64,000 bases of DNA from Pyrocephalus nanus (lineage: Eukaryota > Chordata > Aves > Passeriformes > Tyrannidae): contig CM076270.1 of the NCBI GenBank assembly GCA_038380795.1, positions 20,414,001 to 20,478,000 of the forward strand, read 5' to 3'. The notes under the pieces are model-generated. The model was not told the DNA's origin, searched no databases, and saw only the letters and a program-made list of their open reading frames with translations. Shown here in pieces: positions 13,961 to 25,560 of this stretch (its first letter is position 1; every line of letters begins with the position of its first letter). The translations under genes were made by a program, and so were the position numbers.

Positions 13961-14194
13961 GTGCCTTCACCAGCAGGCACCTCCTGAATCAGTGGAAATT
14001 ACTTACAGTGAGGCGTAGAGGGGCACAGAGGGAAGATTTGGCAGATGAATGTGTGGCAGGGGGAGATGGAGACAGAAGAAAACCTCATACCTGGAAAAGA
14101 AAATTAGCTGTAAACAGCGTTCTGCTTTCTCCTATTAATTTATCAAGATTTGCAACAATGCCAAAAAGTTTTATATTCTGAGGAGCACTCCAGC

Positions 14195-14590
14195 AAGCTT
14201 CCAAAGTACGCCTAAGATTTTACAGCCTATGCAAATTCAGTTCTGCTGGCTCTGCCAAGGCCTTGGTATTTAAATGGGACCCCATTACTTCAAACAATTT
14301 CGCTGTCAGCCATTACACAGGAAATTCTTCCTCTTTCTCTTGTTTGTTTTTTTAAGCAAATCCAGTTTCAACTTAATTGTAATTTAGACTTTTATCTTCA
14401 AAAATCCGCAAGTGAGCCAAACATAAATAACAGAGGTAATCAGATACTGAAAACAAAATGCATGAAACAAAATCTCATCAAGGGATGAACTGACACAATT
14501 TTCTAATTTCTCTTTTTGTTTCACAACAGCTAGATTGTCAGATGACTCATCTGCTTTGATTTAAAGTAAGATGTGTTGCTGTGGATTCGC
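14195..14590. promoter_or_regulatory. Candidate enhancer: POU octamer plus palindromic E-box/AP-1
   Basis: An exact POU octamer ATGCAAAT lies at 14229-14236. At 14539-14553 the sequence CAGATGACTCATCTG forms two 7-base inverted arms about a central C. It places a CAGATG E-box on each strand, overlapping a consensus AP-1 site TGACTCA (14543-14549). A CTTTGAT (TCF/LEF-like) word follows at 14554-14560. Between them lie homeodomain-type words (TTAATTGTAATTTAG, GGTAATCAGAT). That density of clean binding words in about 400 bases resembles a developmental enhancer. Motif identity is seen directly; enhancer function is inferred. Confidence 0.35.
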
Positions 14591-17500
14591 TTACTTGTAT
14601 CACTGCCTTTTGTCAGAGTGATTTAGGGAGCTTTCAAAAAGCTGTACAACTTCGAACAGTTTACAGTTCCTATTGCACTGTTGGGATGTTTTCTTTTCTT
14701 CCCATCCAGTGTTATTGTTTCAGTGTTTGTGCTATGATCCAAAGACCATTACAGAGAATGTGTTTCCACTGACTGCAGGAAACTTTCTATGAGTCTTTCA
14801 GAGAGCTTTGGCTCATTCTGCCAACTTCAGACCCAGAATAGGGCTCTTTTACCCCTTCTATATATCCTGTTTGTTGTATCTACAGAATCTCTTACTTCAG
14901 AACCAAGAGAAAATAAATGAATTCTTATGTTTAAGCACTTGAGTAAGTGCATCTGAGTCGATGCTCTGAATAAGGCTCAAAGGATTGAGATAATACCAGA
15001 GGAAGGAGGATTCCTGCCCTGAGCCAGGCTGACAGGGGAGGGCTGTGGTACAAAATGTATTTCTGCAACCTGAGATGTATTCAGTGCCCTCTAATACTCA
15101 GGAAAATAACAATGCAAAGAAATAATTTTGTATGAATTCTTACTTGATTTCAAAGGGAGATATCAATGACATTTTGGATCATTTGAAAGTCCAATGAGTA
15201 TTAATGCAATAAGGAATGGAAACAAACTGAGCCTTATATTGTGAATATAAAAATATTGAATAGAACGGAGAATGGGAATAAGGATTGAATGAAAAAGAAT
15301 AAGGAGAAGTAAACACTAATATAGAAGTTTTTACATTACCCTGCAGCCCAGGTGGTTGTTTCATGTAACTCTGGAGGTTTTTTACTAGTAATAATGAACA
15401 ACTGTCCTACAAAATATATGGCTGTGCACATAACTACCACAAAAGCTACAGGAAAGAATATTAGTAGTGATTATGAACATTTAAAAACCCCCCAAAAAAC
15501 ACAACCCCCTATGCTTTTACTATCTGCACATGGTAGTCATCTTGGCTTGGTGAGCTCATCAGAAAAACAAAATGGTTTTGTTTGATCGTGATGTAAATGA
15601 TGCTCTACAGGGACTTCAGCAAGTGTTCCCTAAGCCAAGGCCAGTGTGTGAAACCCATGTTCTTCTCATAGGGTGGGGAAAAAAATCCCCAAGATCACAG
15701 CACTCTAAATACCACACCAGCACCTTCCAGTTTGTCACTTTCTAATATTGCAGTGTGTGGAAAGTGACTCAATACAAGATAACTGCAAAAATGTGTTCAG
15801 AGATTAATTTTTACAGTAGAGTTATCTTGATTTATTGGGGAGACAATTATGCTTAGCATTAATAATTAAACACTTCTGATTGTTTTCCAAATCATTGCCA
15901 AACAAATGTGGAGGCTTTTAATTTTCCTGTCTCAAAGAATTGCTTTGTTGTTCCCAAAAGAGATCTTTGTAGCTCTCCTGGATTCCTCAGGATCCCATCC
16001 TTAAGATTTTTTCCTTTTCCCATAAAGTGCTCTGTAAGACTGCCTGTTAGTTTATAACCCATAGAAATCGAAAGTTCTACAAATAACCAAACGAAACATT
16101 TGAGACCTCAAAGAGATCAATAACATTTGAAGCAAGTTTGGGCAAATTATCAAGATTAAACCAGTATGGTATCATGCAAAACTGCTTAGAAAATCATAAT
16201 TTATCAATGTTAAAACAGAAGGGGGTGCTGAGAGGCATTTCCATGGGTAGATATTCTGCTTATAAAATTATTTGATAATTGCAGTAAAGATGTAGATCAA
16301 CTAGGGATTTGTTTGCTAAATCTGTACAGACACCAAGCAGACAGGGAGTGTAATTTGATTTTGATTCTTTGACCCTTTGAGGAGGAAAGGTCTGGATTCA
16401 ATTTTAGGTCATGTCCTATGGTGAGGTTTTTATTGAATAGTATACATAAAAATGAAGTCAAACCCAGTAATGAACCATGGCTACCAAAAATAAAGCACAA
16501 TATCTTGTCTTTCTTGTGAAGTAATGCTGCTCAGGTGAACCAGAAAGGTGTGTTCCTTCCCTGTAGAGGAATATTGAAAATCTGGATGATATTTATCAAT
16601 TGCTGAGCCTGCAAAAAGTTAGAGCTGGCAGCGTGCTAGAGACCACAGATGAGGTCAGGGACATTTATTTTAACTTTAACATGTGGGGTCACCGAGTGCA
16701 TCTTTAAAATAACAACTACTCTCCAGACCTTGTCTGTATCACAGCACAGAACCTTGGGTTCTTAAAATGCAATGTTGATCACATGGTAAATTGTAGTTAA
16801 AAACCTTTAACTATTTGCTTTGTGAAGCTAGGTCTGGTCTTGTTCTGTTTGTTGAATGTTTAATCACAACAGAAATACGTGTAAGGATTTAAATTGCTCT
16901 AATATAGGCAGTATTAGCAACTTACTAAGGAATTATTTTTCTCTTTCTTTGTTAGTGTCTCTAAATTCATCATCAGGAGCTTTTTGGGGGAAACAAGGGT
17001 TATATTAAAAAATAAATAGAGCCTGAAATCCTTCTGCAAAATAGTCAACTACACCTGTCTGAGATTTCTGCAGTATAATCATACCTTTGGACCCATGTTG
17101 CTCAAACCCAAAATCTCTTATTTCTTTGCTTTGTTTCTGTTCAGGAGAGCACAGACATGCAGATCAAACTTCAGCTTCTTAATTTTATCTCCATCCTCAC
17201 ATTTCAGTGGAAATTAACTCTTCTCTTCATTTGAACAACTTAGGGATTTTATTCCCCTTTTTATAATCTTCCTTTTCTCTAATAAATATTATTTTGTTTA
17301 TTAAATCGCTAAGCTAATATAACAAAATAGCACAAAGAAAGACAGCTGAAGAATTGCAAACACAGAATAATTGGGAGATCAATAAACAGTTCAGTAATTC
17401 TGAGATGACTTTGAAGTGACCTTCCAGAATAAAAGAGCCCAGAGCTGTGTAGGACACACAAATGATAACGACTGTGCCAAGCAAATTTGAGTAGGTTGGT

Positions 17501-18354
17501 AATGTTGATTTAGCTGTCTTAATTGTGTTGAGCACTGCAAGTCACAGAATAAAAGAGCAGTGGTGAGAACAAAAGAAGCACACACAGTAAAGAAATACCC
17601 ATGGAGAGAAAAAAATAAAAAATGAAAGAAACAGTCTAAGTAAAATAATAAAATGAAATAAGGCGGTGACGGCTGAACACAATAAACTAACATTATGGCA
17701 ACGTTCAACCAAAAGCTCCTCTATAATTCCAGGTAAAACATAATTCCATTCTGAAACACAGTATTTTAACAGCCTGTATCACTGGTAATGAGGCTAAAAG
17801 CCAGAACTCGTTCATAATGACGTGAGAGATGGTGCCTTCAGCCCCTCCAGGATAAACTTCGATTATGAAGGCCTGTACTTTTTTATTTTATTGTATTTTG
17901 AGGTCAGCTCGGTACAGAAAAATTCTTCTGCTTTCATTTACTTTTCCTGTAACATTTAATGGCTCCTCAAGGCTGACAGAAATATTGTTTGATTTTTTTT
18001 AAATTTTAATTTTCAAAGAGACTCAGCCCTACATAGGCAGAAGGGGCTTTCACTCCACTTACAGTATTTAGTATATAATGTTCCAAAGGATCCTACTTTA
18101 TGGAACATAGAAAATTGTGGGAAAAGATAGTAGAGTGATGCAACATATATGAATCTGTGATTCCATAGAGCCATATTCATGTTTCTTATAAAGTTTTTTA
18201 GTGCTATTTGAATGTAAAGCTTTGTTCAGATACTGCTGCTCAGACATTTCCCTTTACCCCGACAGACTTTATTTTAAGAGTATCCCAAGTTGAGAAATAG
18301 AGACAAAAAGGGGTTTTCTGTTTGTTTGTTTTTTTAATAACTCTAAGCTTCTCC
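14591..18354. other. Non-coding AT-rich stretch, no gene seen
   Basis: No exon, RNA gene or recognisable transposon. The stretch at about 15470-15510 is a short A/C-rich low-complexity run. AT-rich text dominates 17220-17720. Nothing here separates from background composition. Confidence 0.65.
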
Positions 18355-18640
18355 AGTAAACCTGCTTCAGCTCAGGGATGTCAACATGCATGCCAAATCA
18401 ACTCCAGTTGGAACTTCCAGGTAGGAATAGCCGTCAGGAGGCAGCTTAATTGCCACTGCTTCACAGAGCGTGGCTGGGAGTTGGCAGTACTTGACTAGAT
18501 AAGCTCTATTAAAAATTGCTTACAGCAGAGATACTTGGGAAAATCCTGAACCATTTGGCAACAGAATGGAAACAGAGAACAAGATGTGAATTATGGCTTT
18601 GTTTCAAATTGTTTTCCAGTGATAAGTTTGAAGAAACCCT
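18355..18640. promoter_or_regulatory. Candidate conserved non-coding block
   Basis: Balanced-composition text of about 280 bases lies between AT-rich flanks. It contains CAACATGCATGCC, CAGCTTAATTGCC (NKX/homeodomain-like) and paired CTCCAGTTGGAACTTCC words. It is not open in any frame. It has the look of a conserved enhancer, but this is a judgement of texture. Confidence 0.22.
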
Positions 18641-21019
18641 CTCAGCAGAGAGAAAACAAGGGATTACAAAGATGATGTCAGTGTAGGAAAAAAGTAAATT
18701 AGTAAAGGTTCACTTGTTTTTGCTTTTTGTCTTAGGAAAATAATACCAGGAGACCACTACTGTGTTTCCAGCTTCACATCCCAGGAAAACAGCACATTTC
18801 TTTTCATGTCAGATGACATTTTCTGTTAAGGCTATGATAGTTTAATTTCAGTTAACCACTGCTAACGGTGTGAACATACAAAGGAAGCAGGCAGTCCCAC
18901 AGTCATTGACTGTACATGTAAATTAAGTAATCCATTGTATTGGGTCACTGGGGAGGATTTTGATTATTAAAAACTAAAAAAAAAAAAAATTCACCAAAAC
19001 AAACCAAAAAACTTCTTCCCCCATCACTGTGAAAACCTTTGTGCCTGACTGACACTTGTAAAACATCCTGTCTGTAAATATGCAAAACTACCTGGGGCTG
19101 TAATAAGTTGAAATGGTAGAAGACTGAAATACTAAGTCACAATTTTGTTTTTGAGTCCACGTTCCAAGTGTATGTCTGTTAGCTGACTCTGTTCTGAGGT
19201 TTAATTATCTTTTTAATGTTCCTTTTATTTTGTTCATTTTCAAACATGTTAATCTTGTTTAAACACATTCTAGTTACCTTCTTATTGGTTTTGGTGCTGG
19301 ATAGGATGTTCTGCACAGTACTGACTCAGCTAGAAAACTGGGGATTCTGGAATGAACTGTACTCCTTAAAATATAAGAAATGATCAATTATCACATCTTT
19401 TTAATTACTATCTTTCACTTTAGGTGCTTTGTCCAATATTCATCCTATAGAAATGCCAGTAAGAGTCCTCTCTACTTATGAGTAGAGTCAAGCACAGTTT
19501 CTTCCTGAAATCCTATCAGTGTGAGATCCTTTATAACTTCTAAGAGACTTATTGATCACAAATAACTGCTAATACCTTTAGTGATTTAACATTGGTGGTT
19601 TTCAACCAGCAAAAATACATGCAAATAATTTCCACAAATGTCTAATGTGGAATTCCTCCATGGGCTGACGCTTCATGTTGATTTGGTTTTGCTGCTGATC
19701 CAAATTGTATTCATGATTCTGTAAATATCCTCTAATTTGCCCTTAGGCAAAGAAATTGTAATATACAGTTTCTCAATAGGTTAATGTAAGATAATGACTT
19801 TCTGCTGGGAAACATCATTACTTATAGATAAAGAAAGGAAAAGTTTCCATCTGCAAAATGAAGAAAAAGGAGCAGGGATGAAGGAAAGGGACAAAGAAGA
19901 TAAATCAAAAATAAATCAGCAATTTTTTTTTTTCTGAGTTGGACATAACATAACTGTGTTGTTTCATGGGGCTGCATTTAGAAAAATTAGGAAAAGCAGC
20001 GGGAGGGGGGGTGGTTCCTTTGAGGAAAACTTGGTATTTCTACGAAATCAAATGCCATCCTTCAACACATGTAAAAAATGATTTTTTCCTCAAGGGAATG
20101 CCTTCTGTCACTCTTATTCATGCTTGACATCCTGTGCTGAAATGAGTCCTGTGGAATCAGTTATTAAAATCAGTGTAAAGACTCTCATTAACTTTGTATT
20201 GTGCCCTAAAAATGGGTCTCTTAAATGTATAGACTGTTCAACAAATGCTTGGCATCTTAAAAATAATAGACTAGTCATTAGAAACATGCAATAATATTGT
20301 TATAACAATATGATTGTTGTAATGCAGATCATTTACTGGGCACTCCATACATATGAGAATTACATTTGTGCAGCATAATCAAAGTCACTGACAGTCTTTC
20401 CTTTGATTTCAATAGGCTTTGGATCAGGCTATTTGAGAAGTGCCATTAGCTGTCAGATGTGGTTTTGACACTATATGTATCAATCTGATTAATTAGTAGC
20501 AATCTAAAATGTTTTCATGAATAGTTTCTTCAAATTCAGGCTTGCATAAAGAACACTGTAATATCTCATTATTGTGGTTCCTCCCACAGCCTTTTCAAGT
20601 TCCTCTTAATTCCCACTCTACAGTAAATTTAACCTCCCTACCAACGTAATTGATTAAATAACAGGGATTGTAATGAAATTCCAGTAATTCTTTCTGCATG
20701 CAAAGCTGAAAAGGGAATAATTACTGTCAGAGAAACTTCTGGATTCATCTTTCTCAGATGAATTTCTTAATAAAGTAGGAGTTCTTTTAATCTTTTAAAC
20801 TTCTCCAGCTTGGTTGTACTGCGTAAATAAAACTCTCTTGTATTATTTCCTCTTTACAGTGAGGCAGCACATAGAGGTGACCCTCACATTGGTGTGTGCA
20901 AGCCTTGCCAGGCACAGTTTGTAGCCACAACAGAACTTGCTTTTTCTTCTGGCAGAGCATTTAATGTGTTGGAGTTTGACAACTGTGGTGTTCCAGTGCT
21001 GGGGCTGGGAAGAAAACAG
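18641..21019. other. Non-coding AT-rich stretch with short homopolymers
   Basis: Poly-A at 18976-18989 and poly-T at 19923-19933 are the main simple repeats. A perfect 18-base palindrome at 20294-20311 is listed separately. No gene is supported. Confidence 0.65.
20294..20311. repeat. Perfect 18-base palindrome
   Basis: ATATTGTTATAACAATAT equals its own reverse complement. It contains two inverted SOX-type words (ATTGTT and AACAAT) separated by AT. An AT-only background makes chance palindromes fairly likely, so function is doubtful. Confidence 0.9.
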
Positions 21020-21380
21020 AGTTTAGTTTTATGTAATGCTGACATTAGCATACACTGGCATCAGCATTCATTGTGTCAGTATTATTTAAGAGGAGCTGGA
21101 ACTCGGCAGATTTAAATAGTTGTAGAATATTTCAATTTAATCAGTTTTTTTATTGCGCCTCCTTTGAAATGAGATCTGAAAATTATCCAACAAGCAAAGC
21201 AAAAAATCCGATTAGAAATAATTTTTGCAGAGTTTTGCTCTTAACTTATTGCTTATTAATTGGAGCAATGAATTCTGTAGCTTTCATCATCAGCCAATTT
21301 CAGCCCGCTAAGAAGCATGAAATTTTATCTTCATCAATAAGTTTTCCTTTAAAGAAGCTATATAAAAATTGATTACAGTG
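21020..21380. promoter_or_regulatory. Candidate conserved non-coding block
   Basis: The block is rich in TTAAT/ATTA homeodomain words, including GCTTATTAATTGGAGCAATG near 21251-21270, together with AATCCGATTAGAAATAATT. It also includes two partly overlapping frames of 73 and 99 codons without any recognisable domain; I read these as chance. The mix of AT-rich homeodomain sites with few low-complexity runs resembles gene-desert enhancers near developmental regulators. Confidence 0.28.
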
Positions 21381-22719
21381 AGTACTGTGTCTTCACCATC
21401 GAGAAAGATAGGTTTGTTTTCATCATAAAAAAAAATTAACTAGATTTTTATTAACTGTTTTCTTAAACCCTTGAGGCTGATAATATTTTCCCTTATATTT
21501 TAGCAAAGTACAGTCATAGAGAAAATGTGCCTTTTATCTTTCAGCTGCTGAATTAGGCTAATAATCTTTGATTACAAAGTCTGTCCTTGAGTATTGAATA
21601 TAATTTTTTAGCCTGTTGTTAGATACACTTGATATCATGCTTATATTTGCTTACTTCAATGAATCTTTGACTGATTTCTATATGACTGAAAGTGTCACAG
21701 ATAAAATTTCTCAAAGCATCAATTTTTGTTCTACTAATGGTTTTCAACATCCTGCATTATGAAGGGTTTTGCAGAAGTTTAATACAAAAACTTGACAAAT
21801 GTAAACATTAAGTACTTTGAAAGGATAGGAAAATCCTCCTAGCATTTATTTTCAGTTTTTACTCCTGGAATGATGTGGTTCCACACTGTGGTTTCCCTTT
21901 TGTTTCTTCTTCCCTCTCCCCATCTAACTTTGGGATTTACTTGGATTTTTATCCCATTTGCTGTTGCCTTCATCTCCCTCCCCACTCAAGACTTGTATAT
22001 AGCAATGCTCTCAGAGCCAGAAGCTGTCACAAATACTATAGTCATTTAACTTAATCTCAGGCATCCCTGCCATGCCACTTCTGCAGGCTTGATGGCTCCA
22101 GGCTTCCCAAAATTCTTTATGGAGAGGGAATAAGAGAGAGACTGAAGCTCCTTAGCAAGGTTAGGGCAGGAAAGCTGCTTCTCTGTAGTCCCCAGGTGCC
22201 CTCTCATAGCCACACTATGTGAAGGGGTGTTTGGGCCATCAGGAAGGTAGACTGAGTTTTAAAAATGGATTTGCATCAGACTTCCTTAGCAGCTGATCAT
22301 ACCTGCCATCACCTTAGAAAAACATGTCCTTGTAATTGCTTTCCATGAGGATATCAGAGATCCGTAGTTTTGATAAGGTGGTTCATAAAATAACTTGAAT
22401 ATTTTTGTTACTTTGTACCTTATCCCCTTAGCTCCTTTTCATCGTTCCTCCAGATGATGGGCAAATATCTGTGGGCTTGGCAAATGCTCCAGGCCTTTTT
22501 TGCTGACTCTGAGCAGTTTTAAGTGTTGTGCATACGTTTTCCACTTTCTCAATGAATGCAGCCTACAGCAGATCCTCACAAACCTTCACTCTGCTCCTCC
22601 TTTCATAGTATCACAGGCAATAAATAGCTAGGCCCAGCAGCCTATTTTTAGAAAGAAAAAAAAGCCTCTCATTGGGATGTCAGTGTCAGTTTTTCATGGA
22701 GTTTTCAGAATGTCATTTT

Positions 22720-23000
22720 CTTGGCACAAATGTTGCTGTAATTAAGTATTCTCCATGCAGCAAAATTGATTCTCTGTTCTGCAGTTTATAAACTTGAGCA
22801 TTTCTTTGAGAATCCCCAGCTCATCTGCAGAGCGCTGCCTGCTTCCCTCCGCATGTTCCATTTTCCTGTTACTAATAGAAGCTGCTTGTTTAAGAGGAAA
22901 AAAAAAGGCTATTGAAATATAATCAGACACTGTGTGGGTTGTTGTTGTATTAATTCTGTCCTAATTATATTGTTGGCATCCAGATGACTCACACTGAATC
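22720..23000. promoter_or_regulatory. Candidate conserved non-coding block with E-box/AP-1 word
   Basis: The sequence CAGATGACTCA at 22981-22991 repeats exactly the 11 bases found at 14539-14549, a CAGATG E-box overlapping AP-1. Upstream are CTGTAATTAAG and ATTAATTCTGTCCTAATTA homeodomain-type words and a CTCATCTGCAGAG stretch. It is non-coding by stop content. Confidence 0.28.
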
Positions 23001-25119
23001 TAAAAATAATTTTGATAGAAATAATCCCCTCATAGTGTAAAAATGAATCTGCTGAGAAACATGTGAATTATTTTCCCATGTACCTGAGTCTAAATACAAA
23101 TATATTCAACTTGTATAATTTTTAGTTATACAATACAGTAGAAAGAAGATGAGTCCTCATTGAAAAATTCTATTTAAACACACAACCTTGCTTCCTTTCC
23201 CAGGTATGTATACAAAGAATGTAGGATTAGTCCCACAAAGCTTTGTTTATGTAGATCTTCTATCTTTTGGATCCATTCACCTGGAGAGATTAAAAGGAGA
23301 GTATGAGGGCCTGAATCTGTATATTTTTCTTTGTCAATATAATCAATGAATCAGATTTGGCCTATAGCTTGCACTCATTTTGCACATTGTATCTCTTGTG
23401 TGTAATTCTAAAGAACTTGGTCTTACTAGAGTTTGTGATTTCGTGTGATGTGCTGGTTCTCCTGACCATAACAGCACCGAGCCTTAGAATTTTCTTAGAC
23501 CATTTCATCATAACTATTGAAATAAAGTCATATTACAGGGATAGGAGACAAAAAGATGATGTTTGCCGATTGCTTGTAGTAATTTGACTGACTTAATGTT
23601 ATTGTAAAGAGAAAGGAGGGGAGGAGTGTTTGTGTGTGCCTGTGTTCCCACATATTTTTCACAGTGCTGTGTTTTCAGTGCATTTTAGCAGCATAAGTAA
23701 AACATGCATGTTGAGCAGTTACTGGATATATCAGATTTATATTCAAAAGTAGAGTGTGATTTAAAGTGTTTGTATGTATCACTGGGGTACTGATCCTAAC
23801 TGGCTCTAAGAGTTTGTCTCCCTTTTTTCCATCTTCTCTCCTGATGCTGCAAATAGGGTATAGAAAACACTTTTTCACACCTGAAAAAGGAACACAAAGG
23901 AAAACTTATGTGTTTGCTTGTTTGTCTGTCATTTGTTTGTTCGTTTAATTATGGGTTTCGAGCTCACAACTGCCTAGATACCTGAGTCCTTAAAATGTCA
24001 TTAATGCAAACTGTGGGAAGAGAGGAACCTTTTAAATTAAACCCTGTTCTCCAGCTAGGCCAGGTGAAAGGGTTGTACTTATCAGCTGGCTACCAATTTT
24101 TAAAACTGTTTCAATGGCTGATCTTTTTGTTATTGCTGGTCCTGCTTCGTTTTATTATTTTTCCTGCTAGGAAAAAAAACACTTTCTCCTGCTTGAGGTT
24201 TTTGTGATGTATGGTAACCCACAGTGATTAGTACCTTTCAAAGAAGTAAAGTTTGCTGTCCTTTTTTGCTCTAAATATAGCATGGTAAACCATGTAATAG
24301 CTTTATTTTTTTTTTCCTGTGTCTTCCATCCAGGCTGTATCACTTGGACAGAGGGATACATGTGTCTTCATGGGCCAGCAAGTTAAATATCCATAAGTTT
24401 CTTATTTGCTGTAGAATTTCATGAATGAGAATCCCCAAAGGAAAGTTTTTATCATGGTCTTGGAGTTGTGTTGTTCGTCTGCTGTAAGAATCAAAAGACT
24501 GATGTTCTTACCCTTTTAGTAGATGTAAAAAGAACTGTTTCAAGTTTCCTTTGCTGGACCAGACTGACCCAGATGGACCCTTGCAGCAACTCTGAAGCTG
24601 TCTTCTTACAGAAAGCCAGAATGCTGGGATTAAAGGAAAGAAAAGAGGAGGAGGAGAAAGTATTTATGTGACCTAATGAGACCTAAATGCAGAAGAGCAA
24701 ACAGGGAAGACAGCGGGGGAAAATTCTACCCTGAGAGGGTAAGTTTGCAGTAAATGCCAACCATCCACCATTGTTTGGCCTTGCCTGCTTGCCAATCAGT
24801 CAGTAAAACTGGCTGCCAGTAAGGAATGATTATAGCTTTAGTTTCATGATTGCTCCTCTTTGCTGGAGAGAGTTCATTAGAAGGAATATTACCATTCCAT
24901 TCTTTCTTTTAGCACTGTAGGATGCTACTTGATTTTTTTATAACTCTTGGGGAGGCAGAAGGAAATCTGGGAATTTATTCTAAGGAGGTCTGTGATAGTT
25001 GTTCTTTTTAATTACATACTTTTAAAATGCCTTGAAGTCAACAAGATTCTTTTTCTCCAATCTCCCTAACTTTTCTAACAAACTATTAAAACTAATCTTG
25101 CTTCTAGGCTTGTGAAGCA
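23001..25119. other. Non-coding AT-rich stretch, no gene seen
   Basis: No supported gene or transposon. A poly-T run with downstream CATCCAG near 24303-24332 mimics a splice acceptor, but the following sequence has no exon character. Confidence 0.62.
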
Positions 25120-25560
25120 CCGTGGGTGGGAAAGCCAATTACATCAATATTTTATTTTTAAAAATAGCGTGTATTTTTCCCCCAATCGAGACCTGTTACA
25201 TTTCCTGCAGCATTCAATACAATAGAGTACTGTTAAATATACAATTGGCATACAATCAACTACCATTTATTTTACTGTTGAGTGATTTGTTACAGTAGAT
25301 AGAAACCATTCAATGCCATTGACAAACAACAGACAGTCCATAGCTCTGAATTACTGTTAGACTATTTTTGTAATGAATGGAGACTTAATTTAAGCTCAGT
25401 TTTCTTGTGGGTGCCAGACACAATTGTGCAGAGCAGAGCAACAGCTTTATTTATTAAGGCTTGCAATGCAGTTTTGTCTAATTACTGCTGACTTGTCAGA
25501 CAAGAGTCAATGACCTTCACTGGGAAAGGTGAAACAGCTCCTCTCACCTGACACCTCCTG
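25120..25560. promoter_or_regulatory. Candidate conserved non-coding element
   Basis: This is about 440 bases of enhancer-like text. It contains CAATTGTGCAGAGCAGAGC, TTATTTATTAAGGCTTGC and a TAATTA homeodomain core at 25479-25484. The palindromic word CTTGTCAGACAAG at 25492-25504 holds two 6-base arms around A, with a GTCAGAC/TGTCA core like SMAD or MEIS sites. Low-complexity runs are rare compared with flanks. This is the block I would expect most to align with other amniotes, though no alignment was done. Confidence 0.35.

Noticed and set aside
22015..22065. Possible forward MIR core (AGCTGTCAC ... AGTCATTTAAC)
   Set aside because: Only scattered matches, and the flanks do not extend the alignment.
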